From Roseovarius nanhaiticus (GTDB lineage Bacteria; Pseudomonadota; Alphaproteobacteria; Rhodobacterales; Rhodobacteraceae): a DNA stretch of 36,035 bases. Below, piece after piece: positions 1 to 8,548 of the stretch. Under the pieces are notes generated by a model. That model saw only the letters and a list, made by a program, of their open reading frames with translations, searched no databases and was not told the DNA's origin. The stretch spans positions 1 to 36,035 of the forward strand of contig NZ_FTNV01000007.1 in the NCBI RefSeq assembly GCF_900156535.1. Reading direction: 5' to 3'. Position 1 is the stretch's first letter; each line of letters starts with the position of its first letter. The translations under genes were made by a program, and so were the position numbers.

Positions 1-238
1 ACTGGATGGCCGGGCGATTTTGTTCTCACAGCAAGCATGCCAGCGAGAAGACTCGGCCTTTCTGTTGCCTTCGCGAACACTCCGGAAAATGCGATTAATG
101 GTATGAGTACGGCTCGCATCACCACATACGAAGGTTGGTGACGAGCAAATTTTGGGCCTTGAAAGAGCTACAGTAGCTATAGACTCAAGATGGCATTCAG
201 ATTTCCGGATCGCCTTCCATGATGGAGCGGCTTTCATC

Positions 239-1303
239 TCATTCCGACTGTATCATCATCGGGCCAGCGAGGATCAAGGCGATCAAATCGGCCTGTCGGT
301 TTGTGCCGGTTTTCTGGAACAGGTTGCGCATGTGGAATGAGATCGTCGTCTGCGACACGCCTAGCTCAGCTGCGACATCAGCCGCACGGGTGCTGTGGGC
401 GAGCGCTCCGGCAACCCGCGCTTCGGTCGGAGTCAGGCCAAACAGGTCCATCAGGAGCGTATCTGGAACGCGTTTCCGCTGGTCCGGAGCAGAAAGGAAC
501 AGCGCGACATGAGGTTGATCCGGTGGCGCGCCTCCTGCCACGGCCAGTGAGCAGAAAAGCACCGGGACGGATCTGGCATCCTGGGGTCGGTGCAGCATCA
601 CGCCGACGACAGTCTCGTTCCCGGCCTTCGCAGTGTCCAGCGTCTCACGCAGGGCGCGTTGCAATTCCCGATTAGAGACGGGATCGGGGGAGCTCAACAC
701 GTCCGGCCCCGTCTGGATGAAATCCGGGTCGCTGCCAATTTCATGCGCCGCGCGGTTAACATGAACCGGCCTGCCGCGCCCGTCCAGCAAGACAACCCCG
801 AGCGAGATGAGGTCGAGCGCCGCTTCGACCCCGGCGCTGACACCGCCACCGGACAATCCCGCCAGCGCATGGCGCAGCGTTTTCATCTCGCCCTCATGGC
901 GGCTACGGATACGATTGACCTGACGCAGGCGGGCCGCGATGGTGGCCAGCAACAGGTCGTAATCGATAGGTTTGACTAGATAATCGTCAGCACCCTGAAG
1001 TTTCCCCTCGATGATCTCGCGGGGGTCTGACAAGGCTGTCAGAAAGACGAATGGCGTGGCGCTCAGTTCAGGACGCTCGGCGCGCAACCGGTGCAAGACA
1101 TCATATCCGTCCAGACCGGGCATGGTTATATCGCAGAGCAACAAATCGGGCGCGGTTCCAGCCAATAGGTCCAGTGCCGTCTGACCGTCTTTTGCGGCCA
1201 AGGTGCAATACCCGGCTTCCTGCAATTCTTCGACGAGATCGCACCGCAGCGCCTCTTCGTCCTCGATCACCATGATCAGGGCGGAACCGGTGTCACCCAT
1301 CAT
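239..1303 (-). CDS. Response regulator, REC domain plus LuxR-type HTH output
   Basis: Predicted to receive phosphate from the histidine kinase encoded just upstream and to regulate transcription by binding DNA. The N-terminal receiver domain (about residues 8-125) has the acidic pair in VIEDEE, the phospho-acceptor Asp58 in LLLCDITMPG, the Thr of FLTALSD and the Lys of YLVKPIDYD. The middle (about 150-280) looks like a degenerate PAS-type domain. The C-terminus (about 285-345) is a LuxR/GerE HTH with LTPTEARVAGAL and VSQTTISFHMRNLFQKT. I chose the ATG at 1303 because AGAAGG lies about 7 nt upstream and this ATG overlaps the kinase stop as ATGA, a sign of coupling. An ATG at 1321 is possible. 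The target genes cannot be read from the sequence. The divergent exported-protein locus is an obvious candidate, by proximity only. Confidence 0.9.
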   Translation of the reverse strand: MMGDTGSALIMVIEDEEALRCDLVEELQEAGYCTLAAKDGQTALDLLAGTAPDLLLCDITMPGLDGYDVLHRLRAERPELSATPFVFLTALSDPREIIEGKLQGADDYLVKPIDYDLLLATIAARLRQVNRIRSRHEGEMKTLRHALAGLSGGGVSAGVEAALDLISLGVVLLDGRGRPVHVNRAAHEIGSDPDFIQTGPDVLSSPDPVSNRELQRALRETLDTAKAGNETVVGVMLHRPQDARSVPVLFCSLAVAGGAPPDQPHVALFLSAPDQRKRVPDTLLMDLFGLTPTEARVAGALAHSTRAADVAAELGVSQTTISFHMRNLFQKTGTNRQADLIALILAGPMMIQSE

Positions 1304-3066
1304 GTCTGGCCTTCTTTGCATCGAGGCAGCGTCACGCGAAAAGTCACGCCGTCGTCATCGGGTAGCAAGGTGACGTCACCGCCTTGCATGCGTGCCACGG
1401 TGCGCGCCATGAACAACCCGATGCCGGTACCTGCGACGCCTACGCTGTTCGATCCGCGGTGATTGCGCTCAAACAGACGCTCGCGATCTTCCGGAGGAAT
1501 CGGGTTAGCAGAATTGTGAACATCACAAAAAAGACTTTCGCCGTCGCCGTGCAGGGTTAGGGATATAGCGGTTTCAGGGGCGGCGTATTTGTCGGCGTTG
1601 GACAACAGGTTTTCCAGAATTTGTTCGGCCAGGGCCGGATCGCAGAACACGGTGGCCTGTCCGGGGTTGGCCTGCCTGATCCCAATCCGCCGGTCCGGCG
1701 CCGCGTCGCGCTGGCGGTTGCAGATCGAATCTACGATCTCGTTCAAGTCGCACTCCTCCCGGCGGGCGCCGATCTGACCCGCATCCAGTCGCGCGGCATC
1801 CAGCGTGCTGTCCACCAGCCGCGTGAGGCCGGCAATGGCGGTGCGGGCGCGGCCCGCACGTTCGGCCATTTCACTGGCGTCGGCGCGCGGGCCGCGCCGG
1901 ATCAGGCGTTGCAGCGCTGAATCCGCCACCGCCAGCGGCGTGCGGAACTGATGCGACACCATCGCTGCAAAGTTGCGGTAAAGGTCGGCCGCCGATCGTT
2001 CACGTTGGAGTGCGCTATCCAGATCACGCGTGCGCTCGACAACCAATTCTTCCAGACGGTCGCGGTCCTCGGCGTCCTTTTGCTGGGCTACGTGGCGGTC
2101 AGATGCGTCTTGCATGAACAGGATCGCACCAAGGATCGCACCATCGTTGCGCATCGGAAAAAACCTCAGATCGACATGGAGCGGCGTGTCATTCTCTCTG
2201 GAAAACAGGGGCTGAAGCGTCAACCGTGAGGTCTCTCCGGCAAGGGCGCGCACCACGCCGTCCCGCACCGGCGCGATGTCGAAGAAACCGGCGACGTCGG
2301 ACAGATGCCGTCCAATGGCCTGCTCTGCCGTCTGGTTCATCATCTCTGCCATCGCATCGTTCCACAACGAGCACTTTGCATGTCTGTCCACCGCCAAGAT
2401 ACCTTCCCCACTGGACGAGATCAGCAGGCCAGAAAAATCCCGCTCTCGCCGCAACAAGTGATTGCGCGCGCGCGACTGCCGCAGCGCAATGACAAGCGTG
2501 ACCGTTAGGATGCCGCCCGCGACCATGATCCCGATCAGCGACAGGATATTCTGGTGGAGCTGGTGGCGGTAGGCCTCCAGCCGCCCGCCGAGTTCGTCCC
2601 ATTCCGCGATCATCGACGCGTTCGCCGCCCGGCCCAGAACCGTCGTAAAGGGTGCCAGTGCTGCGCGCAGACGCGGGCCGTCATCGGGCGTGAAATCGTC
2701 GATCATCGGCGAAATGGCTATAAGGGCATCGGTCAGCCGGTCCAGATCTTTACCAAATCCAATTTCCTCGACGGAACGGCGCTGTGGCCCGTCATTCAGC
2801 AAGGAGATTCGGCCGGACAAGATGTCGAACCAGAGTGCAAGATCGTCCTGCCCGGCTTCTCCCAGTTCAGCCAGCGCAACTATCTTGGTCAGGCGCAGGG
2901 CGGCCACGTCGCTTTGGTGAAACACCCAGAGCATGTTCTGTTCTGCGCCGACACGCATGGCGTTCTGGACGGCGAACATACGCACGAGCGAAAATGACAG
3001 CAGACCCGAGAACACAAGGACGGCTGCCAGCGGCAGGATCAGCCAGAGGCGGCGGAACTGTCTCAT
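1300..3066 (-). CDS. Membrane-bound hybrid-free sensor histidine kinase with PAS domain
   Basis: Autophosphorylating sensor kinase, 588 aa, in the inner membrane. TM1 is at about residues 8-30 and TM2 at about 175-196, bracketing a periplasmic helical sensor region of about 145 residues with no family I recognise. A PAS domain follows at about 210-320, then a short coiled coil. The HisKA H-box is MVSHQFRTPL with His372. The HATPase domain has the N-box ENLLSNADKYA and the G-box GTGIGLFMA. The kinase has no receiver domain of its own. Its start overlaps the stop of the upstream small exported protein (ATGA), and its stop overlaps the response-regulator start, so the three genes form one tight operon. 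The ligand is unknown, but the exported partner upstream suggests a periplasmic accessory sensor. Confidence 0.93.
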   Translation of the reverse strand: MRQFRRLWLILPLAAVLVFSGLLSFSLVRMFAVQNAMRVGAEQNMLWVFHQSDVAALRLTKIVALAELGEAGQDDLALWFDILSGRISLLNDGPQRRSVEEIGFGKDLDRLTDALIAISPMIDDFTPDDGPRLRAALAPFTTVLGRAANASMIAEWDELGGRLEAYRHQLHQNILSLIGIMVAGGILTVTLVIALRQSRARNHLLRRERDFSGLLISSSGEGILAVDRHAKCSLWNDAMAEMMNQTAEQAIGRHLSDVAGFFDIAPVRDGVVRALAGETSRLTLQPLFSRENDTPLHVDLRFFPMRNDGAILGAILFMQDASDRHVAQQKDAEDRDRLEELVVERTRDLDSALQRERSAADLYRNFAAMVSHQFRTPLAVADSALQRLIRRGPRADASEMAERAGRARTAIAGLTRLVDSTLDAARLDAGQIGARREECDLNEIVDSICNRQRDAAPDRRIGIRQANPGQATVFCDPALAEQILENLLSNADKYAAPETAISLTLHGDGESLFCDVHNSANPIPPEDRERLFERNHRGSNSVGVAGTGIGLFMARTVARMQGGDVTLLPDDDGVTFRVTLPRCKEGQT

Positions 3067-3539
3067 CGCACATCAAGTCGAGAGAGCTGCCAAACCCAGC
3101 GATAATCATAACGGATGTCCTGTAACGCCTCGTGGTCGTCGCGCGGATATACGATCCAGAGTGGCCCTTTATCATCGCGCGTCAGCGCCTTGCCATCCAT
3201 GGCAGAGGCGATGATGACGTCATAGTCGTAGAAATCGCTCATGGGGATGTCCACCGCATATTCATTCAGGGCAATCGCCATCACCTGATCGCCCTGTGCA
3301 TCGAGGCTGTCCAAAAGATCCCGCATCAGAACGCCCGAGAAGGCGTGGACGCCATCCGTGACGACAGTCGAGGTCGTGATTGTGACAGACGGCAGGGTTT
3401 GCAACATGGCGCGATCCAGCGCGGCGGGGCCATCCGCGATGCGGCCCGTCACCTCAAGGATCACATCTCCCGGGTCGGCCATGGCCGCCCCGCTCATCAG
3501 CATTGCACCACTCAGAGCCGCTCGGGCTTGCCTCAACAT
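3063..3539 (-). CDS. Small exported protein with molybdopterin-oxidoreductase-like fold
   Basis: 158-aa exported protein. The N-terminus MLRQARAALSGAMLMSGAAMA is a signal peptide with a probable cut after AMA. The body (ILEVTGRI, VTDGVHAFSGVLMRDLLD, MDGKALTRDDKGPLWIVYP, YRWVWQLSRLDV) matches the small stand-alone versions of the sulfite-oxidase-type molybdopterin-binding domain. I see no cofactor-binding Cys in the mature part, so it may not bind Moco or catalyse anything. The start at 3539 is preferred over the ATG at 3545 because GGGAG lies 7 nt upstream of 3539 but directly against 3545. It is the first gene of the two-component operon and overlaps the kinase start by 4 bp. By inference it is a periplasmic sensing partner of the kinase. 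Confidence 0.82.
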   Translation of the reverse strand: MLRQARAALSGAMLMSGAAMADPGDVILEVTGRIADGPAALDRAMLQTLPSVTITTSTVVTDGVHAFSGVLMRDLLDSLDAQGDQVMAIALNEYAVDIPMSDFYDYDVIIASAMDGKALTRDDKGPLWIVYPRDDHEALQDIRYDYRWVWQLSRLDVR

Positions 3540-3586
3540 GTCCATTCTCCCAGACCGGTCCGACAACAGTTCACCAGCAAGCGCTT

Positions 3587-3645
3587 GTTTGTGCAAACCT
3601 TACGTAGGGAAATCTTTCGCCGCCCCCTCTAAACGAACGGGGCGG
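3587..3645. promoter_or_regulatory. Divergent intergenic region with two inverted repeats
   Basis: The gap between the divergent two-component operon and the lipoprotein gene holds two dyads. GTTTG-TG-CAAAC spans 3587-3598. A GC-rich repeat CCGCCCC/GGGGCGG has arms at 3620-3626 and 3639-3645 around a 12-nt loop. Both are plausible operator or hairpin elements for the divergent promoters, but no -35/-10 pair is convincing, and regulator identity is a guess. Confidence 0.3.
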
Positions 3646-3722
3646 AGTGCGGTCAGGTCATGTGAACATCCCTTGGGAACCCTCAAATGAAGCGAGCGGA
3701 ATCGGAAGTACGGAGTAAATGT

Positions 3723-4091
3723 ATGCCGCCACTTAAGAAGTCCGCGCTCTATTTTTGCGCCGTCGGGCTGGTCGCTCTGTCCAGCTGCGGCACGCCTGAG
3801 TACCGGGCCGAGCGCAAGCATTGCGAGGCAGAATGGCTGCTTAAGATCCCGCCGGTCTACCGGCAGGAGGCCGTCACGAAATACCGTAGCGAAGAGCGCC
3901 CGACAGGCCGATCAACCTGCACGACCGTGGGGACGGTGACGAATTGCCAGCAGGTCATGGAGACCGTGTCGGTCCCCTATACCGACATCGAAACTGTCGA
4001 CATCAAGGCGCGGCAGCGCAATCCGCAAATCGACTCCTGCGCCGCCAGGGCCTGCGCGGCGAGGTATGGCAACAGCACATGCGAGTCGTGA
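3723..4091 (+). CDS. Small cysteine-rich lipoprotein of unknown function
   Basis: 122-aa predicted lipoprotein. The ATG at 3723 is preceded by GGAG about 7 nt upstream, which decides the start over an in-frame ATG at 3687. The hydrophobic N-terminus ends in the lipobox LSSC, so lipidation is expected at Cys22. The mature part holds six further cysteines, several in the last 20 residues (SCAARACAARYG), which suggests disulfide bonding in the periplasm. It has no recognisable domain. It is the first gene of the plus-strand exported-protein block and lies 69 bp upstream of the polytopic membrane-protein gene. The residue after the lipidated Cys is Gly, not Asp, so by the usual Lol rule it would go to the outer membrane. 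Confidence 0.75.
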   Translation: MPPLKKSALYFCAVGLVALSSCGTPEYRAERKHCEAEWLLKIPPVYRQEAVTKYRSEERPTGRSTCTTVGTVTNCQQVMETVSVPYTDIETVDIKARQRNPQIDSCAARACAARYGNSTCES

Positions 4092-4160
4092 TGTGTGGCG
4101 ACTACGCCGGCAGGACTGGCACCGAAATTTCAAAGAGCAATTTTCAGCAAGGACTTTTTC

Positions 4161-5144
4161 ATGTGGGATTTTAGTATAGGCGGTGCGCTGGGGATGATGG
4201 TGCGAACCTTGCCATTCATCCTTTTGCGCATCGCCGTTTATTTCGGAATTACGCTGGGTTACATCCTGGTCACGGGCGTAGGCGCCGGCGTGGGCTGGGG
4301 CGTAGGCGGCTTTGGCGACGAGGGATTTCGAGCCAGCAGCACGATGTGGGGCGGCCTTGCAGGCTTCGGCATCTTCGGCGCAATCATGTATTGGGCGCGC
4401 GAATACATCCTCTACATCGTCAAGGCAGGGCATATCGCGGTGCTGATCGAGCTGATCGACGGCAAGCCGATGCCCGAGGGGCGCAGCCAGATTCACCATG
4501 CGACTGCGGTGGTCAAGGAACGATTTGCAGAGGCCAGCGTCCTTTTCGCCATCGACCAACTGATCAAGGGCGTCGTTCGGGCCATCACCGGACTGGTGCG
4601 CGGTATCCTGACCATCCTGCCGATCCCCGGTGTGCAACAACTGGGCGGTATCCTGTCCGCATTCCTGAAGATCGCGGTCGGGTTTATCGACGAGGTCATC
4701 CTCGCCTATGCGATCCGGACCCAGTCTGACAACGCCTGGATGTCGGCCAAGGAGGCGCTGGTGCTTTATGGGCAGAACTACAAGGTGATGCTGAAAAATG
4801 CCGCCTGGCTGGCGATCATTGTCTATGGCCTCAGCTTCGCGGTGTTCATCGTCATGCTCGCCCCCGCGGCGCTGGTCGTCTACCTCATGCCGGGCGCTTG
4901 GGCTGCCGGGGGCGTCGTCTTTGCCCTGCTGTTTGCCTGGAGCGTCAAGGCCGCGCTTCTGGAGCCCTTTGCCATCGCCTGCATGATGCAGGTCTATTTC
5001 AAGACGATCGAAGGTCAGGAGCCCAACCCCGAGTGGGACGCCAAGTTGGAGCAGATGTCCGCCAAGTTCCGCAATCTGAAGGAGCGGGCTTTGGGCGCAG
5101 GGAGCGTACGGGAGGCCGCCCCCACTGAGGCCGCCCTGACCTGA
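4161..5144 (+). CDS. Polytopic inner-membrane protein of unknown function
   Basis: 327-aa integral membrane protein. The ATG at 4161 has AAGGA about 7 nt upstream, and upstream in-frame starts lack a ribosome site. Hydrophobic stretches suggest five or six membrane segments: about residues 8-45 (Gly-rich, VTGVGAGVGWGVGG), 50-75, 165-190, 215-250 and 255-285. Between the second and third groups is a charged amphipathic stretch (EGRSQIHHATAVVKERFAEA). The C-terminal tail of about 45 residues is charged and probably cytoplasmic. I do not recognise the family, and no transport or catalytic motif is evident. Its place in the block suggests it is the membrane anchor or channel for the exported proteins encoded downstream, which is inference only. 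Confidence 0.8.
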   Translation: MWDFSIGGALGMMVRTLPFILLRIAVYFGITLGYILVTGVGAGVGWGVGGFGDEGFRASSTMWGGLAGFGIFGAIMYWAREYILYIVKAGHIAVLIELIDGKPMPEGRSQIHHATAVVKERFAEASVLFAIDQLIKGVVRAITGLVRGILTILPIPGVQQLGGILSAFLKIAVGFIDEVILAYAIRTQSDNAWMSAKEALVLYGQNYKVMLKNAAWLAIIVYGLSFAVFIVMLAPAALVVYLMPGAWAAGGVVFALLFAWSVKAALLEPFAIACMMQVYFKTIEGQEPNPEWDAKLEQMSAKFRNLKERALGAGSVREAAPTEAALT

Positions 5145-5269
5145 TGCTGCAGACCGCTGCAAGACATCAAAATGGGCGACACGCATTGCGCGATCGTGAT
5201 CCGACAGATGGTGGCATCTCATCGCGCGTTAGCCAACCGAACTCAGCGCGGAACCGGGAGGGAGAACAA

Positions 5270-7726
5270 ATGAAAACAGACGCTCAGCCGTCCTTTGGTT
5301 TCCGCCGCCGGTGCCTCCTGCCGTCCGTCTTGCTTGTGTCCACGCTCTGCACGCAAGCTTGGGCGCAATGGCCGACGACCGAATGGGTGGTGATGAACGC
5401 CGAGATCGAAAAACCTCACAAGAAATACGAAGAATGGGACACCTACATCGCGCCGCTTGGCGAGCGCGGCGAAATCGCGCAAAAGCATGAGACAGTCCTC
5501 AAGGCGGCGAGCATTTGGTATCAGTCCCTCGGATTTCCGGAACCAGTCCAGAAAACCGAGGATGATGACCTGAACGTCGGGCCAGGCGAGGCTTATCTGG
5601 GCCACCTCAAGCGTGATCCGGGCGGCGCAGGCTCCTCTCACACATCGGACGGCGAGATGCTGCTTACTTCGAACCCGGGGGTGCTGTCTGCCGACACCCC
5701 GATCTGGACGTTGATGAAGGCCTCGGCCGTTCACGAGCTTTTCCATGCAATTCAGGACAAGATGAGTCCGCCGCTGACCCCGGCCATGCGCGTGGCGCCC
5801 CAAAACCCGCAATGCCCCGGCCCCCGCGATGAGCTGGATACCAATCTCAGCTGGCTGATCGAGGGGACGGCCGCGATGGTCCAGATCCGCTGGCTGGAGG
5901 GGACAGAAGATGTTTCTTGGGATCACCCCTTCAAGGGATCGCACCGGGCCGCATGGGTTCAGACATTCGATCAGTCGCTACACATGGGGGCGCTACCAGC
6001 CGAGCACATGGAACGCGCCAAGCGGCCCGAGATGACAGCACTCGAAACGGTGTCGTGGTACTGCGACTATGGCACCTGGTATTTTTGGTACGCCGTCGGC
6101 GACATGATCGGGCGCACCGATGGCGAAAGGGTCGCCTTCACCCGCTACATCTTCGAAGGGAACGAACCGTGGGCTGACGGCGGCATCGTCAATGTCGATC
6201 GCGGGTTGAAGGCAGCGGCGGCGAATTACAACGCCATCCGGGCCTATAGCGCCGGCCTCTACGATCTCTTCCCGCAATTCGTGGCGCAGTATCTTACCAA
6301 AGACCGTTTTTATGGCGATCTTCAGCAGGTCGATCTGGGCGCCCCCGATATACACAGGACGACCAGCGCGCTCACCGGTGGCCCACTGAAACCGCTCGCG
6401 GCGCGGGCATGGCGTGTGCGTGTCCAGCTTCCGCAGGATGCCAGCCCGATCCCCTACAAGGTGCGCTTCACCCTCGACGCAGCGGACGGGACCGATCGAA
6501 ATGACCTGCACCTCATCGTCGAAGACACCTTGATCAAGAAGCCTATGGATCCCACCGCGCCCTACACGGATGTCGAGCAGATCGGCCCGTCCGGGGACGG
6601 TGTCGCGGACTACCTCGTCCGCGTTGCCAATGTCGCCGAGGATGCGGCCGAGACGGAAAATGCCGAATTTTCAATGCGCATCGAGGTCGAAGGTTACTAC
6701 GGCAATGAAGTGACCGCCGGGATGCCATCGGGCGATGTCGGCGCAATCGCCGGCGAGCTTCCGCCAGGCTTTGCCGTGCGCGGCCCACCGCAATGGTCCT
6801 GCAGCGGCGGCGCGTCCTCGCGCGCCCTCTTCAATCTGGTCACGCCTCAAGAAAGGGGCCGCGACATCGAGCGGGCGGTGCCCGATTTCGTCCGCAGCAT
6901 GACAGGAGTCGCGGACCAGCTGGATATCATCACCCAAAAGGCGGAACGCGGCGGCGTAGTGGATAAAGCGACGGCGCAGCAATTGCACGATAAGCTTGCA
7001 GAGGGGCGCGCCACGCTGGACAGCACCAACCCGGCGGCAAAGGATGCTGCCTCCAAGGCGCGCGCGCGGCAGGCCACGAAAATCAACGCGACATTCGTGG
7101 GCAGCAACGATGATGAGATGTGCCAGATGCTGCTTACCGCCACTTTGAAGGACCCGAAAGGCGGACCGCAAAGCGTGGCCGGAGCGGTCGACAAGGCCCG
7201 ATACCCAAAGGATGAGGCGCCCGTGTTCAACCTTGAGGTTTTGCAACAGGCGTTTTTCGACGCGGCCCGCCGCGGGTTCCAGGCGGACCCCGATCAAGAG
7301 CGTGAAAGCTGGGTGGCCTGCACCATGACCGCTGAAGAGCAGCAGAAGGTTCGCAAATACGCCGCAAGGATCGGGTGCGAGCCCGTCCTCTGCTCGCCCG
7401 GTCGGCTGACGTTGGAGGCGGCCGAGCAAGGCCGGATCGCGGGAACCTTTGAGTTCGACATTCTGCGAGAACGGACCTCCGGGAGGTGCGATACTCCACT
7501 CGGCCGCGACAAGGCGGTGGGGCATTTCAACGTGCATTCGACCGACGACGGCTATGACGACGACAGCCTATTTGGCGGGGTCGCCATCAGCGGCGTTCCT
7601 CTCGGCCTCAAGGGCAGCGCTGCTGCCGCCGGCGCCATGCCCGGCGCGCCGATCTTCGAAAGCGGGGAGGCCATGAGCGACAAGTTGGGTGACGCCCTCG
7701 ACAGCCTCGATTTGAGCGACTTTTAG
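5270..7726 (+). CDS. Large exported HExxH (gluzincin-like) metallopeptidase
   Basis: 818-aa exported protein. The ATG at 5270 follows GGGAGGGAG, and a signal peptide (RRRCLLPSVLLVSTLCTQAWA) supports that start. The segment AVHELFHAIQ has the zinc-peptidase motif with His155, Glu156 and His159. About 39 residues later WLIEGTAAMV supplies Glu198, the third ligand expected of gluzincins (WLxEGxA pattern). Zinc-peptidase activity in the periplasm or outside the cell is therefore likely, with unknown substrate. The central part (about 380-510) looks beta-rich. About residues 530-640 are helical, and the C-terminal region (about 690-770) contains paired cysteines (CEPVLC) and a beta-type stretch. 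No similarity to a named peptidase could be assigned. It lies within the co-directional exported-protein block. Confidence 0.85.
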   Translation: MKTDAQPSFGFRRRCLLPSVLLVSTLCTQAWAQWPTTEWVVMNAEIEKPHKKYEEWDTYIAPLGERGEIAQKHETVLKAASIWYQSLGFPEPVQKTEDDDLNVGPGEAYLGHLKRDPGGAGSSHTSDGEMLLTSNPGVLSADTPIWTLMKASAVHELFHAIQDKMSPPLTPAMRVAPQNPQCPGPRDELDTNLSWLIEGTAAMVQIRWLEGTEDVSWDHPFKGSHRAAWVQTFDQSLHMGALPAEHMERAKRPEMTALETVSWYCDYGTWYFWYAVGDMIGRTDGERVAFTRYIFEGNEPWADGGIVNVDRGLKAAAANYNAIRAYSAGLYDLFPQFVAQYLTKDRFYGDLQQVDLGAPDIHRTTSALTGGPLKPLAARAWRVRVQLPQDASPIPYKVRFTLDAADGTDRNDLHLIVEDTLIKKPMDPTAPYTDVEQIGPSGDGVADYLVRVANVAEDAAETENAEFSMRIEVEGYYGNEVTAGMPSGDVGAIAGELPPGFAVRGPPQWSCSGGASSRALFNLVTPQERGRDIERAVPDFVRSMTGVADQLDIITQKAERGGVVDKATAQQLHDKLAEGRATLDSTNPAAKDAASKARARQATKINATFVGSNDDEMCQMLLTATLKDPKGGPQSVAGAVDKARYPKDEAPVFNLEVLQQAFFDAARRGFQADPDQERESWVACTMTAEEQQKVRKYAARIGCEPVLCSPGRLTLEAAEQGRIAGTFEFDILRERTSGRCDTPLGRDKAVGHFNVHSTDDGYDDDSLFGGVAISGVPLGLKGSAAAAGAMPGAPIFESGEAMSDKLGDALDSLDLSDF

Positions 7727-7767
7727 GAAGCGGCCGATAGTCACACTCAACGATAGGGAAACAATCA

Positions 7768-8493
7768 ATGATCTACCGCAGTTTCGCCATGCCCCTTGCC
7801 ATTGCAGCCAGCGCCGCGGCGTGCGGCTATGCATCGGATACGGCGCATGCGGCAACATCCGCGATCACAGAGGCAGAGACCTGCCTGCAACGGCACATCG
7901 GCACGCTGGATGCCCTGCTCACGCTGGAGCACATCGCACCCTATGTGAAAGGCGCGCCCGAAGAGGTCGAGGTCGACTATGACAAGGGGCGCTCGCACAC
8001 GCTGTCCTATTTCTGGCCCAGCGATCGCACCCGAACGATGAGCGGATCGACCATGAAAATCGAACTCCCGATCCCAAACATGATTACTCTGGGCGGCATC
8101 AAGGCTTACACGGCATCGCATTATTTCGACCGTGATGCGCACGACCCCGTCAAACGGTTCCAGCGCGCCCATCGCAACATGACCGCAGAAGAGCGCGAGA
8201 CAGCCCGGGCCGCAATCACCGAGAACATGAAAGATGAGGATGAAAAGACCCGCAAGATCGCCAAGACGCTGCTGGGTGCCGCCACCGAGCGGATCATGTT
8301 CGAGCCGGTGGCAGGTATCGGCGATGCCGCCGCGTGGAACATTCGCACCAAGGAACTCGACGTTCTGACCGGAGCCACCGAATTCAGCGTAAAAGTCGAC
8401 GTCAGTGCCGATATGGCAAAGAACAAAGCCGTCGCCATGACACTGGCCCAAGCCGTCCTCGATGTCTGCAAAGATGCCACCAACGGCGAGTGA
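7768..8493 (+). CDS. Exported protein of unknown function
   Basis: 241-aa exported protein, 41 bp after the metallopeptidase gene, with an AGGGAAA-type ribosome site. The N-terminus is hydrophobic. It may be cut by signal peptidase I after AHA (about residue 28) or lipidated at Cys19 (ASAAAC), and the sequence does not settle which. A charged helical stretch (RNMTAEERETARAAI, about 130-165) is followed by GIGDAAAWN and a beta-type tail (TEFSVKVDVS) ending in a helix with a cysteine. The GxGDxAxW pattern recurs in several bacterial lipoprotein families of unknown role. No function is proposed. Confidence 0.75.
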   Translation: MIYRSFAMPLAIAASAAACGYASDTAHAATSAITEAETCLQRHIGTLDALLTLEHIAPYVKGAPEEVEVDYDKGRSHTLSYFWPSDRTRTMSGSTMKIELPIPNMITLGGIKAYTASHYFDRDAHDPVKRFQRAHRNMTAEERETARAAITENMKDEDEKTRKIAKTLLGAATERIMFEPVAGIGDAAAWNIRTKELDVLTGATEFSVKVDVSADMAKNKAVAMTLAQAVLDVCKDATNGE

Positions 8494-8548
8494 TATCCGT
8501 CCGCCCTCTCAGTCAGACGCCGCGCCACGACAAGACAGGAAAGAAGAA

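Noticed and set aside
164..182. Hairpin AGCTA-CAG-TAGCT downstream of the response regulator as a terminator
   Set aside because: The stem is only 5 bp, AT-rich and has no T-tract on the minus strand.
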